DNA from: Bdellovibrio bacteriovorus
GTDB taxonomy: Bacteria; Bdellovibrionota; Bdellovibrionia; Bdellovibrionales; Bdellovibrionaceae
NCBI RefSeq assembly: GCF_001592745.1
Contig: NZ_LUKD01000001.1
Location: 937,384-1,001,383, forward strand
Length of the DNA stretch: 64,000 nucleotides
Direction of reading: 5' to 3'
Part shown: piece after piece, positions 1-8,584 of the stretch
Position numbering within the stretch: position 1 is the first letter of the stretch
How the letters are laid out: each line of letters begins with the position of its first letter
Notes under the pieces: model-generated
The model's input: only the letters and a program-made list of their open reading frames with translations
What the model was told of the DNA's origin: nothing
Databases searched by the model: none
Translations under genes and position numbers: made by a program

Positions 1-198
1 CTGCCGAGTTTCCTTCTGCGGTGACTCTTTCACTTCCTTCGATTCTTTCGGGCTCTTTGCAGACATCTTGTCTTCGAGGGCCTTGCCGAATGAAGATTCG
101 GAGCCGGAACCTTTGAAGTCTTTATCCACCGTTCTTTCCGGTTGAGACCTCAAATCGGTCGCACCCACCATTGGGGGTCCGACGATACTTTGTAACAA
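1..198 (-). CDS. FliK-like hook-length control protein, N-terminal end only
   Basis: This is an open frame running off the left edge, with 66 codons visible. I chose the TTG at 198 because a strong Shine-Dalgarno stretch (GGAAGGAGG) sits a few bases upstream. The ATG at 169-171 is a weaker alternative. The visible part is hydrophilic, rich in Lys, Ser and Glu, and has no signal peptide or membrane segment. FliK N-termini are poorly conserved and disordered, and fliK commonly follows fliJ and a motE-like gene, so the name rests mainly on position as last gene seen in the flagellar operon. The conserved FliK C-terminal domain lies outside the window, so this cannot be confirmed here. Confidence 0.5.
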   Translation of the reverse strand, partial: MLQSIVGPPMVGATDLRSQPERTVDKDFKGSGSESSFGKALEDKMSAKSPKESKEVKESPQKETRQ

Positions 199-228
199 AC
201 CTTCCTCCTTCCTTGGAAAAAGTTTTAT

Positions 229-1038
229 TTATTTTGCGTCGCTTGCGGGACGTCTTTTATAGCCAGCGAACATCTCAGACAGAACCTGAGCCTTCTCTGG
301 TTTTAACAAATTCATAATATCAGCAGCGTTCTTCTTTTTCATACGACCAAGTATTTCAATTGCCAAATCCTCGTCCATTGTCTCAAAGACTTTGGCCGCT
401 TGTGGCGCTTTCATATTGGTGTACATCTGTACCAAGGTATCGACCTTCTGGTCGTCAGCCTTGACCCGTTCTTCAAGGATGCCGGAAATTTTCGCGCGCA
501 TCTCTTCAAGATCTTTCAAACGCTTTTCCAGTTCCACTTTCTGTACTTGAAGTTCCCCCTCCATACGGTTGAGTTCTTCTTCACGTGCATCAAGTTCTTT
601 TTTTCTTTCATTTAATTTTTGCAGGTGATCAATTTCAACGCTACTCATAGAAGCCGCCGCTGGAGCGCTTTCCACGGATTTTTCCACAGGCGCAGCTGCC
701 GCCGCTTTCGGTGCTTCTTCAGCATAGGCCTGACCGGTCATTTGAAATTCCACGCGCTTGATAATTCTTTCGACTTCTTCGTGATTTTGGAATCCCCAGA
801 TTGCCATCATCAAACCCATAAAAGAAACGCCCACCATCTTCCAAGGAATCGTGGCTTTTTTCTTCCTTTTTGGTTGAGACATTTTCATACGGCGGCGCAG
901 TTGTTGCTCAACGTCTTCCGATGCAAGATCCAAATGCAATTTTGTCGCTGCAGGTTTTTTATTGAACTTCATTCCACCTTGCTGTTGATCGGCGACTTTA
1001 CGTGCATTTTGGAAAAATTGATCGTATCCGTTTTTCAT
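229..1038 (-). CDS. MotE-like flagellar protein (membrane anchor, coiled coil, MgtE_N-like domain)
   Basis: The 269-residue protein has a basic cytoplasmic N-terminus, one transmembrane helix at about residues 64-83, an Ala/Pro-rich linker, a long charged coiled coil at about 135-195, and a helical C-terminal domain at about 200-258. That last domain contains AAKVFETMDEDLAIEILGRM, typical of the MgtE N-terminal/MotE superfamily. MotE-type proteins are periplasmic or membrane-anchored flagellar accessory factors, described as chaperones of the motor protein MotC, and are often encoded next to fliJ. Here the gene starts 3 bases after fliJ ends and precedes the fliK-like gene, which supports a flagellar role. 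The exact role (stator, rod or export) is inference. Confidence 0.78.
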   Translation of the reverse strand: MKNGYDQFFQNARKVADQQQGGMKFNKKPAATKLHLDLASEDVEQQLRRRMKMSQPKRKKKATIPWKMVGVSFMGLMMAIWGFQNHEEVERIIKRVEFQMTGQAYAEEAPKAAAAAPVEKSVESAPAAASMSSVEIDHLQKLNERKKELDAREEELNRMEGELQVQKVELEKRLKDLEEMRAKISGILEERVKADDQKVDTLVQMYTNMKAPQAAKVFETMDEDLAIEILGRMKKKNAADIMNLLKPEKAQVLSEMFAGYKRRPASDAK

Positions 1039-1041
1039 TCT

Positions 1042-1491
1042 TTAGGATTCCTTCACCGCTTTAAAGCGCAGGATGCTTTGCTCATCCATGTCTTTTTGGT
1101 CTTGCGCAAGTCTACCAAGTCGATATTCCTCGAACTTGTTTTCACGCATCTTCTCCATAATTTTATATTCCTGAGCGGCTTGTCGCAAAATCTCTCTTTT
1201 GGCCTCGACCAATTTTTCGATTTCTTGAACTTTTTGCTTTTGGCGCTGGATGCGGATTTGCTGCCCTTTTAAGAATTCATGAATCTGAGACAGAGCTGGA
1301 CCTTGGGCCCCGCCCTGATGCGCTAAAGCGCCGGCTTGCGCATGCGCTCCCGTCACTTGCTCATTCATCTGCTCAAGAAGCTCGTTTTCTTTGTTTAAAA
1401 GAAGCATGGCCCCCTGAAAGTCCTTCTGGGCCAGATTTTCCTTGATCTTACGATGTTCTAAGACTTTTTGGAGTGGAAATTTAAACTTCAT
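1042..1491 (-). CDS. fliJ: Flagellar export protein FliJ
   Basis: This is a 149-residue, almost wholly alpha-helical and highly charged protein. The N-terminal KFPLQKVLEHRK motif is typical of FliJ. FliJ is the central stalk of the flagellar type III export ATPase and escorts chaperones. It normally follows fliI, as it does here, with a gap of 45 bases. Length matches the family (about 145-150). Sequence conservation in FliJ is low, so the call combines motif, coiled-coil character and gene order. Confidence 0.85.
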   Translation of the reverse strand: MKFKFPLQKVLEHRKIKENLAQKDFQGAMLLLNKENELLEQMNEQVTGAHAQAGALAHQGGAQGPALSQIHEFLKGQQIRIQRQKQKVQEIEKLVEAKREILRQAAQEYKIMEKMRENKFEEYRLGRLAQDQKDMDEQSILRFKAVKES

Positions 1492-1536
1492 GTTTGCTTA
1501 CTCCAGCTTCGGGCCTCCGGCCCTTATACTTCACGC

Positions 1537-2865
1537 TTAAGCGTTCATAAGGATTTGCTGCATTTGACGGACGGTCTGGGTGAAATTTGTTGGGTCTTCG
1601 ACTCTTTGTTTTAAGAAGTCATTCACCGCATCGATCACTTTCACCGCTTTATCGATCTTAGGATTTGATCCCGGCTTATAGGCACCGATATTGATCAAAT
1701 CTTCGGCGTCTTTATAGACGGCTAAGGTTTCTCTGAGCTTCTGCGCGAGCTTAGCGTGTTCTGGCGAAGAAACCGCTCGCATCACCCGACTTGCACTTTG
1801 CATAACATCAATCGCTGGGAAATGACCTTTTTGCGCCAAAGCACGGCTTAAAACAATATGTCCATCGACGATGGAACGAACTGAATCCCCAATAGGATCA
1901 TTCATATCGTCACCTTCAACGAGAGTCGTATAGAAACCTGTGATACTGCCTTCTCCTTCAAAAGAACCGGCACGCTCTAAAAGTTTTGGCAAAGTAGCAA
2001 ACACACTCGGTGTATAACCTTTTTGTGAAGGCGGCTCTCCTGTGCTAAGACCGATTTCACGTTGAGCCATCGCAAAACGTGTGACGGAGTCCATCATTAA
2101 AAGAACATTTTTGCCCTGAGAACAGAAATACTCTGCCAAGGCTGTTGCCACATAGGCTCCACGCATACGAAGCAGCGGGCTTTGGTCACTGGTCACACAA
2201 ACAACCACAGATCGAGCCATTCCCTGCGGCCCCAAATCGTGTTCGATGAACTCCCGAACCTCACGCCCACGTTCACCAATCATCGCGATCACATTCACGT
2301 CGGCATTGGTGTTTCGGGCCATCATCCCCAAAAGGACAGACTTACCAACACCAGAACCTGCCATAATAGCGACACGCTGGCCCAGGCCCGCGGTTAATGC
2401 GCCATTGATAGCACGAATGCCCAAGTCAATAGGTTCGCGAATAGGGCGACGATCCAAAGGATTTCGCACTTCACTGTAAAGAGGAATTTCACGGAAATTT
2501 TCGACTTCGCCCTTGTCATCCAAAGGACGACCTAAGCCATCCACCACACGGCCTAAAAGCTCATCACCCGCACGGACCGTGGCAATCTGGCGAGCCAGAA
2601 TGATTTTAGAACCCAAAGCCACGCCACGCATGTCATTCAGGGCCATCATCAGAACATGTTTGTCTTTAAAACCAACAACCTCCGCCAGGAAGGACTTATC
2701 CATACCCGAGGGGATGATTTGCACGATACTTCCGACACTGGCACCTGGAAGATAGCCCTTAATCAGCATGCCATTTACTTCCGTCACTTTACCGCTATCG
2801 CGAGTCAAGTGGATGGAGCTGATGACATCAGAGTACTTCTCCAGATTCAGTTCAAGTTCGTTCAT
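1537..2865 (-). CDS. fliI: Flagellar export ATPase FliI
   Basis: The 442-residue F1-beta-like ATPase powers the flagellar type III export apparatus. Walker A is AGSGVGKS at residues 169-176. The Walker B strand is VLLMMD at about 254-259, followed by SVTRFAMAQREIG, and the conserved GERGREVREFIE segment is near residue 198. Length matches family members (about 440-460). It starts immediately after fliH, with start and stop overlapping, and precedes fliJ, so the export ATPase complex FliH-FliI-FliJ is encoded in one block. No missing key residue was seen. Confidence 0.97.
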   Translation of the reverse strand: MNELELNLEKYSDVISSIHLTRDSGKVTEVNGMLIKGYLPGASVGSIVQIIPSGMDKSFLAEVVGFKDKHVLMMALNDMRGVALGSKIILARQIATVRAGDELLGRVVDGLGRPLDDKGEVENFREIPLYSEVRNPLDRRPIREPIDLGIRAINGALTAGLGQRVAIMAGSGVGKSVLLGMMARNTNADVNVIAMIGERGREVREFIEHDLGPQGMARSVVVCVTSDQSPLLRMRGAYVATALAEYFCSQGKNVLLMMDSVTRFAMAQREIGLSTGEPPSQKGYTPSVFATLPKLLERAGSFEGEGSITGFYTTLVEGDDMNDPIGDSVRSIVDGHIVLSRALAQKGHFPAIDVMQSASRVMRAVSSPEHAKLAQKLRETLAVYKDAEDLINIGAYKPGSNPKIDKAVKVIDAVNDFLKQRVEDPTNFTQTVRQMQQILMNA

Positions 2866-3695
2866 TAGCTAGCAACCTTGTCTTTAACTTTCGGCATGTT
2901 TTCAGAAAGAGCGGTCCACAGTTGTTCAATACGCTGTTCAATGCGCGCATCGACTTCACCGTAGTTGGTTTCAACAATACAACCGCCGTCGGCGACTTCA
3001 GAACTTGGCTCAAAACGGATTTTCTTTACGAATTCCAACTCGCGGCCCGATTCTTTTTTCAGCTCCTCGAGGAATTCAAACTGTCCCGGAGAAACGCGCA
3101 CCGTGATATTTTCTTCGTCTTGAGAAAGACTGACGGCATCTTTGAGGATTTGGATCATCACTTCATTATTATTCTGAAGCTCCGTCTTCGCCAGACGAGC
3201 CGCCATGTGGAAAGCCAACTTGACCAAATGAGACTCATTGAATGCGGCCATCTCTGTTTTCATTTCTTTGATGCCGTTCAAAAGAACATCCATGGTTTCC
3301 ATGCGCGAAGCGATTTCCGCAGAAACTTTTTCAAAAGCCTCTTTGCGGCCTTCTTCCAACCCTAGGCGATAAGCCTCTTCATAAGCGCCCTCTTGAATCT
3401 CTTTTAGTTTTTCAAGAGCCGCTTCTTCGACCTTTTCTTCTTCACTGACTTGCTCGACATCATCAATACCCGTTTGCATACGGACGGCATCGTTCATTCG
3501 GAAGTCAGAACCCTTTTTCTTTTCGGCAAGATAGTTTAAAGCCTGCTCGGGAGTACCCAGATCGAAACGAACGGGTACAAACTCAAGCACGGTCTTTTCA
3601 GCCACTTCCTTAGGAAGAACTGACTTCGTCTTAGCATTAAGAGAGGCGTTAGAGCTCCCGGAGCCCGAACTAAGCTTGGAATTAGACCATTGCAT
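2865..3695 (-). CDS. fliH: Flagellar assembly protein FliH
   Basis: The negative regulator and stator-like partner of FliI is about 276 residues. The C-terminal half carries the FliH/V-ATPase-E-like pattern (EEAYRLGLEEGRKEAFEK near residue 115, then VRVSPGQFEFLEEL and ADGGCIVETNYGEVDARIEQ). The N-terminal third is low-complexity Ser/Lys. The gene overlaps the 3' end of fliG. A GTG at 3707 opens the frame, but the ATG at 3695 has an AGAGGTGG ribosome site 8 bases upstream, so I prefer it. The 3' end overlaps the fliI start. FliH recruits FliI to the export gate. Confidence 0.88.
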   Translation of the reverse strand: MQWSNSKLSSGSGSSNASLNAKTKSVLPKEVAEKTVLEFVPVRFDLGTPEQALNYLAEKKKGSDFRMNDAVRMQTGIDDVEQVSEEEKVEEAALEKLKEIQEGAYEEAYRLGLEEGRKEAFEKVSAEIASRMETMDVLLNGIKEMKTEMAAFNESHLVKLAFHMAARLAKTELQNNNEVMIQILKDAVSLSQDEENITVRVSPGQFEFLEELKKESGRELEFVKKIRFEPSSEVADGGCIVETNYGEVDARIEQRIEQLWTALSENMPKVKDKVAS

Positions 3696-4716
3696 CTTCT
3701 GAACCACCTCTTGCGATCAAGATCTTTCCTTCCGCCTCTAAGCGGCGAGCCACGTTGACGATCTCTTGTTGTGCAGACTCGACGTCTGACAAACGAGAAG
3801 GTCCCATGTTCGACAAATCTTCGCGCAACATATCTGCCGCACGTTGAGAAAGATTCTTGAGGATTTTTCCACGAATCTCTTCGCTGGCTGTCTTGAGTGC
3901 CAGAAGAAGTTTTTCGTTCGGCACTTCTTTGAGAAGCGCTTGAATACCACGGTCGTCGATTTTGACAACGTCGTCGAAAACGAACATGAGCTTGCGGATC
4001 TCTTCGGCAAGAAGAGGATCTTTTTCTTCCAAGCGGGACATGATCGCCGTCTCGGTATTCTTGTCCATAACGTTGAGCATTTCCGCCACCGGCTGAACAC
4101 CCCCCAAAGCGGCTTGTTCGACCGTTGCCGTATTGGACAATTGGTTTTTCAAAACTTTGTCGATTTCAGAAATCAATTCCGGATCTACGTGTTCCAAGTT
4201 CGCCATACGCAGTACCACTTCGGCTTGAAGGGCTTCTGGAAGACGTTTTAGAACCTCACCTTTTTTCTCAGGCTCTAGGTGCGCCAAGATCACAGCGACT
4301 GTCTGAGGATGTTCGTTCACTAAGAACGTCGCCAAAGATTTCGCATCGACCATTTCAAGAGACTCCAAAGAGCGCGATCCACCGGATGTGATATTCAAAC
4401 CACCCAGGATACCACGGGCTCTTTCCTCTCCCAAGGCATCGACGATCGTGTCTTTGGCAGAGATGCTTTCAGAGAAGATGTAATCTTCTGTTTCAGAGAT
4501 CATTTCATAGAACTCTTCCAACACACGCTTTGTCACGTGAACAGGAACGACACGCAATTTACTCATCTGATTGATAAGTTTGCGAATGTCAGCATCATCC
4601 ATGCGGCGAAGAAGGACTTTGACAGCGTCTTTACCCAGATAGTTGATAAGGATTGCGGCCTTATCAAAACCTTTGAGCTGTTCATACTCGATATTATCGG
4701 CCTTATGTAATTTCAT
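3682..4716 (-). CDS. fliG: Flagellar motor switch protein FliG
   Basis: The 344-residue rotor protein forms the top of the C ring. It contains the middle-domain EHPQTVAVILAHLEPEK motif and a C-terminal torque helix region with charged residues (KNLSQRAADMLREDLSNMGP) of the kind that contact MotA. Length is normal for the family (about 330-345). It starts within the fliF stop codon (TAATG overlap) and overlaps fliH, indicating translational coupling. FliG binds the C-terminal tail of FliF and reverses rotation with FliM/FliN, neither of which is encoded in this window. Confidence 0.97.
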   Translation of the reverse strand: MKLHKADNIEYEQLKGFDKAAILINYLGKDAVKVLLRRMDDADIRKLINQMSKLRVVPVHVTKRVLEEFYEMISETEDYIFSESISAKDTIVDALGEERARGILGGLNITSGGSRSLESLEMVDAKSLATFLVNEHPQTVAVILAHLEPEKKGEVLKRLPEALQAEVVLRMANLEHVDPELISEIDKVLKNQLSNTATVEQAALGGVQPVAEMLNVMDKNTETAIMSRLEEKDPLLAEEIRKLMFVFDDVVKIDDRGIQALLKEVPNEKLLLALKTASEEIRGKILKNLSQRAADMLREDLSNMGPSRLSDVESAQQEIVNVARRLEAEGKILIARGGSEDAMV

Positions 4717-6365
4717 TAGCCATCCTTCCTAACAAGCCACATACCAAAGGCATTGGCTGCTTTCTCTTCGTCTCGTGACATAGTCGCCATGATACGATCT
4801 TTGAGAAGTTCGCTTTCCGCTTTTTCTGGATCGATTGATTCCTGCAGGACAGGAAGAGCCGCCGACATACCAGGAAGCGTGTTATCCACGGATTGTAATT
4901 CTTCAAGTTCTTCAATTGTACGAGGCAACATTTCCTCCACAGAGTCTTGGAAGCTGTCTGTAATCCACTGCATGAATGGACGAACCACGATGAAGAAGAA
5001 CAGAGCCAAGCTGAATCCCAACAACGCCCATTTAAACAAGGCATGGATCAACTTCTTGCGTTCCAATGTCGTTAAGATCTTCTCTGCTTCAGAGAAGTCT
5101 TCTGGTTGGAACTGCATGCTTTCAATTTTAACACTGTCACCACGAGCTGTATTGAAACCGATCGCGTTTTTAACCAGGTCTTCGTACTTTTTAAGATCTT
5201 CCGCGCTGCGAGGTTGGTAAGTCGTCTCTGTTGTGCCGTCTTCTTTTGTTTTAGTAACGGCAATACCATCAACCACAACCGCGACACTCACGCGCTCTAA
5301 GTTCCCAGCGGCCTCACGAATGTTGCGCACTGTTTTTGGAACTTCATAGTTCGTCGTTTTGATTTCTTTTTTAACGTCTTGCTTGAAGCCTACAGTTCCT
5401 TGATCTTCCGCACCTGGAAGATTCGAACGAGACCCCGGAACGCCGGCTGGATTCACACGCGAACCATCTAAAGATTCTTCCTCAGATTGTTGTGAACGAA
5501 TCGCCGTTTTATCTGGATCAACCAATTCTTCAACCGAAGAGATCACACGGTGATTCAAAGTCGCATCCACTTTCGCAACGACTTTAGCGTGACCTACTAC
5601 TTTAGAAAGGATGTCTTCGATACGATTCTCAAGATCGCCTTCGATTTTTGCCTTTAGATCCAAAAGATCGTTAGAACCTGTCGTCGCGCCATTTTCCTGA
5701 CGAGTCAGAACTTTACCACGTTCATCAAGAACGGTGACTTTATCAGCATCCATACCTTCAACTGCATTCGCAACTAGGTAGCGGATACCACGAACTTGTT
5801 CCGGAGCAAGTTCTTTACCTTGATGAAGTTCAACCACAACCGAAGCTGATGCCTGGCCGCCTTCTTCAAGGAATGTTTTTTTATTTGGCAAAGCCAAGAT
5901 TACTTTGGACTGTTTTACGGCCGTCAAAGTGTTGATCGCTCTCATCAATTCACCTTGAAGGGCTCTTTGGTAATTGATTTTCTGAGCGTAAGAGTTCATC
6001 CCAAAATCTTGCTTATCGAAAATTTCAAGACCGATGGAACCCATTTTTGGAGAGCCGATTTCAGACATCAACGTCATTTGCGTTGAATGAAGAAGCTCTT
6101 TCGGAATAGCAACAGTTTTACCTTCGTCACGAAGTTGGAAGGGGATGTTCTTTTCATTCAGTTTTGCAACGATGGTAGAAACTTGTTCTGTCGGAATATT
6201 GGTGAAAAGCGGTACATAGTCTTTACCGGATGCCATGAAAAGCATCGTCAATAAAGCCACAACAGCTATGACTGTAACCGCAATGACTGAAAGTCTTTTG
6301 GTTGGCCCTAAATTCTTGAAGAACTCTCTAAACTGGACAACCAATCCGCCAAATATTTTGTTCAA
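4716..6365 (-). CDS. fliF: Flagellar MS-ring protein FliF
   Basis: The 549-residue inner-membrane ring protein has transmembrane helices at about residues 26-45 and 444-464, flanking the periplasmic ring-building domains (for example NYQRALQGELMRAINTL and VILALPNKKTF). The short cytoplasmic tail ends in EKAANAFGMWLV, the FliG-binding region. Length agrees with the family (about 530-570). The gene lies 43 bases downstream of fliE and overlaps the fliG start. The MS ring is the assembly base for rotor, rod and export gate. Confidence 0.97.
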   Translation of the reverse strand: MNKIFGGLVVQFREFFKNLGPTKRLSVIAVTVIAVVALLTMLFMASGKDYVPLFTNIPTEQVSTIVAKLNEKNIPFQLRDEGKTVAIPKELLHSTQMTLMSEIGSPKMGSIGLEIFDKQDFGMNSYAQKINYQRALQGELMRAINTLTAVKQSKVILALPNKKTFLEEGGQASASVVVELHQGKELAPEQVRGIRYLVANAVEGMDADKVTVLDERGKVLTRQENGATTGSNDLLDLKAKIEGDLENRIEDILSKVVGHAKVVAKVDATLNHRVISSVEELVDPDKTAIRSQQSEEESLDGSRVNPAGVPGSRSNLPGAEDQGTVGFKQDVKKEIKTTNYEVPKTVRNIREAAGNLERVSVAVVVDGIAVTKTKEDGTTETTYQPRSAEDLKKYEDLVKNAIGFNTARGDSVKIESMQFQPEDFSEAEKILTTLERKKLIHALFKWALLGFSLALFFFIVVRPFMQWITDSFQDSVEEMLPRTIEELEELQSVDNTLPGMSAALPVLQESIDPEKAESELLKDRIMATMSRDEEKAANAFGMWLVRKDG

Positions 6366-6408
6366 GGTAACCCCTCCGACCTAAAACCGAAATCTCAAAT
6401 AAATTAAA

Positions 6409-6744
6409 TCAAACCTGCATTTTCATGACTTCTTGGTACGCATCAATAATCTTGTTACGTACTTGCACCATCACTTTGAGGGCGATGTCTGCTTTTTCAG
6501 CGGCGATCATGACTTCTGCGACGTTGTCTGTTTTTCCAGTGGCCAAGTTTTGCATAGCCTTATCCGAAGACTTTTGCATCTCGTTCACACTGCTGACAGC
6601 GTCCTTCAGGGTGTCGGCGAAGCTCTTGCCAGTATCTGCTGTAGAACTCGTTGATTTAGGACCCTCGATGCTTAAAGACTTGGAGTCACGAATGACACCA
6701 GTATCGAGAAACCTGTTTGCATTTGATACAGTAAAACCCTCCAT
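6409..6744 (-). CDS. fliE: Flagellar hook-basal body protein FliE
   Basis: This 111-residue protein links the MS ring to the rod. The C-terminal region carries the FliE pattern SFADTLKDAVSSVNEMQ, then AEVMIAAEKADIALKVMVQV and NKIIDAYQEVMKMQV at the end. The start at 6744 is supported by an upstream GAGGAGAAGG ribosome site. The 99-base gap from flgC holds an A/T-rich stretch but no clear promoter or terminator, so it is probably co-transcribed with flgBC. Confidence 0.94.
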   Translation of the reverse strand: MEGFTVSNANRFLDTGVIRDSKSLSIEGPKSTSSTADTGKSFADTLKDAVSSVNEMQKSSDKAMQNLATGKTDNVAEVMIAAEKADIALKVMVQVRNKIIDAYQEVMKMQV

Positions 6745-6843
6745 GGCTTCACCTTCTCCTCTTACAAAAATTGTATAAAACTAAACTAAAAAAGTCCTTA
6801 AAATTTGCCCCAGTCTAGGAAAATTCCTCCTGGGCTTTCAGTC

Positions 6844-7287
6844 TTAGCGACCTATCTCCAAAGCACTCAGCGCCATATCTTTTGACGCTTGAAGAGCCGT
6901 CACATTCGCCTCATAGGAGCGAGTGGCCTGTATCATATTGGTCATCTCTTCCATAAGGTTGATATTGGGATAAGCGACGTATCCATCGGCATTTGCATCA
7001 GGATGATCTGGTTCATATTTCAACAATGGGGCTTTGCGATCCGAGATAATATCGGTGACCTGGACCCTTTGGAAATTTCCTTTGGGATCGGTCGAGGTGA
7101 TGATCTCACCAAAATTTTTGGCGTCGGGCATCGACTCGAAAACCACATCCTTACGGCGATACGGACCGCCTTCAGGTGTCTGAGTCGTATTGATATTCGC
7201 GATGTTGCTCGCAATAGTATTCATGCGCATTCTTTGCGCTGCCATACCACTGCTACTTACTCTCATCCCTGTCAGAAAATCAGCCAT
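6844..7287 (-). CDS. flgC: Flagellar proximal rod protein FlgC
   Basis: The 147-residue rod protein has the N-terminal flagellar rod signature SSSGMAAQRMRMNTIASNIA and the C-terminal FlgC motif NMIQATRSYEANVTALQASK. Both heptad-rich ends form the D0 coiled coil of rod/hook proteins. Length is slightly above E. coli FlgC (134). It follows flgB by 35 bases. Exported through the flagellar type III system, so no Sec signal is expected and none is seen. Confidence 0.96.
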   Translation of the reverse strand: MADFLTGMRVSSSGMAAQRMRMNTIASNIANINTTQTPEGGPYRRKDVVFESMPDAKNFGEIITSTDPKGNFQRVQVTDIISDRKAPLLKYEPDHPDANADGYVAYPNINLMEEMTNMIQATRSYEANVTALQASKDMALSALEIGR

Positions 7288-7322
7288 CCTGGCCTCCTCT
7301 CAGAACTCTCAAATCCTAAGTT

Positions 7323-7736
7323 CTATCTGCCGTCGTTCGCCGCGTATTTAAGAGCGGCCATTTTTTTATTGATCAGTTGCAGAGCTGCTTTGTACAGAAC
7401 CGCATTTTCTGATAACGCCGACATTTCTTTTTCTACGTCCACTGTGTTGCCATCGTTATTCACGGCACCTTCAGGGTCTTCATAGATATCAGGTCTAGTT
7501 TTTGAAACAGAAACCCCACCGATGCCGAAGTGCTGTGAATCACTTGTGCTTAGGGAGTTTGCGCCATCTAAATCCAGGGCTCTTTGCAACGCGCCTTCGA
7601 AATCCATTTTCTTAGCGTGATAGCCCGGAGTCTCGGCATTCGCGATATTCGAAGCCGTGACGTTGTGGCGGAGTTGTCTCATCGCCAACGATGTGGCGAG
7701 GGCATTGGTTGTTTTATCAAAAATTCCGTTACTCAT
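7323..7736 (-). CDS. flgB: Flagellar rod protein FlgB
   Basis: The 137-residue proximal rod protein has the N-terminal motif RQLRHNVTASNIANAETPGY, diagnostic for FlgB and related axial proteins, and a helical C-terminus. Its ATG overlaps the stop of the upstream AAA regulator gene (ATGA), so the two are translationally coupled. Length matches the family (about 130-140). Confidence 0.96.
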   Translation of the reverse strand: MSNGIFDKTTNALATSLAMRQLRHNVTASNIANAETPGYHAKKMDFEGALQRALDLDGANSLSTSDSQHFGIGGVSVSKTRPDIYEDPEGAVNNDGNTVDVEKEMSALSENAVLYKAALQLINKKMAALKYAANDGR

Positions 7737-8575
7737 AAAACACCGGCCTCCTTGTATTCGTTTAATTTATTTCTCAATGTTCTAATACTAATCCCTAACA
7801 TCTGAGCGGCTCGAGTACGGTTCTGCGCCGTCAACTCCAAGGTCTGTATGATAAGACGCTTTTCCACCTCAGAAAGGGACATTCCAGGGGCAAAATCCAG
7901 CTCCATATCCTCAACAATGGCCTCAAATTGAATAGATTCGGGGCCAATCAGTGAAGATTTTGCAAGAACGACGGATCTTTCAAGAACGTTTTCAAGTTCA
8001 CGGATGTTTCCCGGCCAGTTCCATGCCGTCAAACGCTCGTAAGCTTCGGCCGTCAAACGCAAGCCAGACTTCCCGTGCATGATTTGCGCGACTTCTAAAA
8101 TAAAAGTCACAATATTCTGAAAATCAGCCAAACGATCTTCAAGGCGAGGAACTTCTAAATGAACCACTGCTAATTTATAGAACAAATCCTGACGGAACTG
8201 TTCTTGCTTAACCAACGAGCGAAGATCACGTCGTGAAGTAGAAATAAAACGTGGGCGAGAAGAGCCCGCTCTTTCCACAAGCCTCATCAATTCATTTTGC
8301 AAAGCAGGATTTGCACAATCCAAATCCTCAATCAAAAGAGTGCCACCATCGACCTTTGAAAAATCAAAACCGCCGGCATTCTTACAGTCCAAAGTGTACA
8401 AACGGGCCGAACGGCTTTTAGCATAAATATAGCGAGCTAAACTGGTTTTTCCCACACCGGCTTCACCAAGAATCAGCAGGCTTGCTTGCGTTGCCGCCAA
8501 CTGCAAACTTAGCTGCTTTACTTCGTGCATTCTTCTGTCTTCGATGTGTATCGCATCAAAATCAAAGTACGACAT
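7733..8575 (-). CDS. Atypical sigma-54-activator-like AAA regulator lacking GAFTGA, with Fis-type HTH
   Basis: The protein is 280 residues from the ATG at 8575 (AGGGAG site 5 bases upstream; the TTG at 8578 is an alternative). It has Walker A GEAGVGKT at about 38-45, sensor II WPGNIRELEN at about 188-197, and a Fis-like helix-turn-helix at about 254-275 (RTRAAQMLGISIRTLRNKL). It resembles NtrC/FlrC-class bacterial enhancer-binding proteins but is degenerate. The whole stretch between Walker A and B is shortened and has no GAFTGA loop. The Walker B acidic pair appears as LLIEDLD instead of the usual DE order. The arginine-finger region reads FRQDLFYKL with Lys in the second position. No receiver domain is present. 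It lies in the flagellar operon between a TPR gene and flgB. It probably binds DNA, and normal sigma-54 activation is doubtful. Confidence 0.82.
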   Translation of the reverse strand: MSYFDFDAIHIEDRRMHEVKQLSLQLAATQASLLILGEAGVGKTSLARYIYAKSRSARLYTLDCKNAGGFDFSKVDGGTLLIEDLDCANPALQNELMRLVERAGSSRPRFISTSRRDLRSLVKQEQFRQDLFYKLAVVHLEVPRLEDRLADFQNIVTFILEVAQIMHGKSGLRLTAEAYERLTAWNWPGNIRELENVLERSVVLAKSSLIGPESIQFEAIVEDMELDFAPGMSLSEVEKRLIIQTLELTAQNRTRAAQMLGISIRTLRNKLNEYKEAGVL

Positions 8576-8584
8576 CAAATCTCC

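Noticed and set aside
619-1272. Long plus-strand open frame of 217 codons
   Set aside because: It lies antisense to the motE-like and fliJ genes, has no ribosome site and has a composition (many Phe, His, Arg) expected from the reverse of charged coiled-coil codons.
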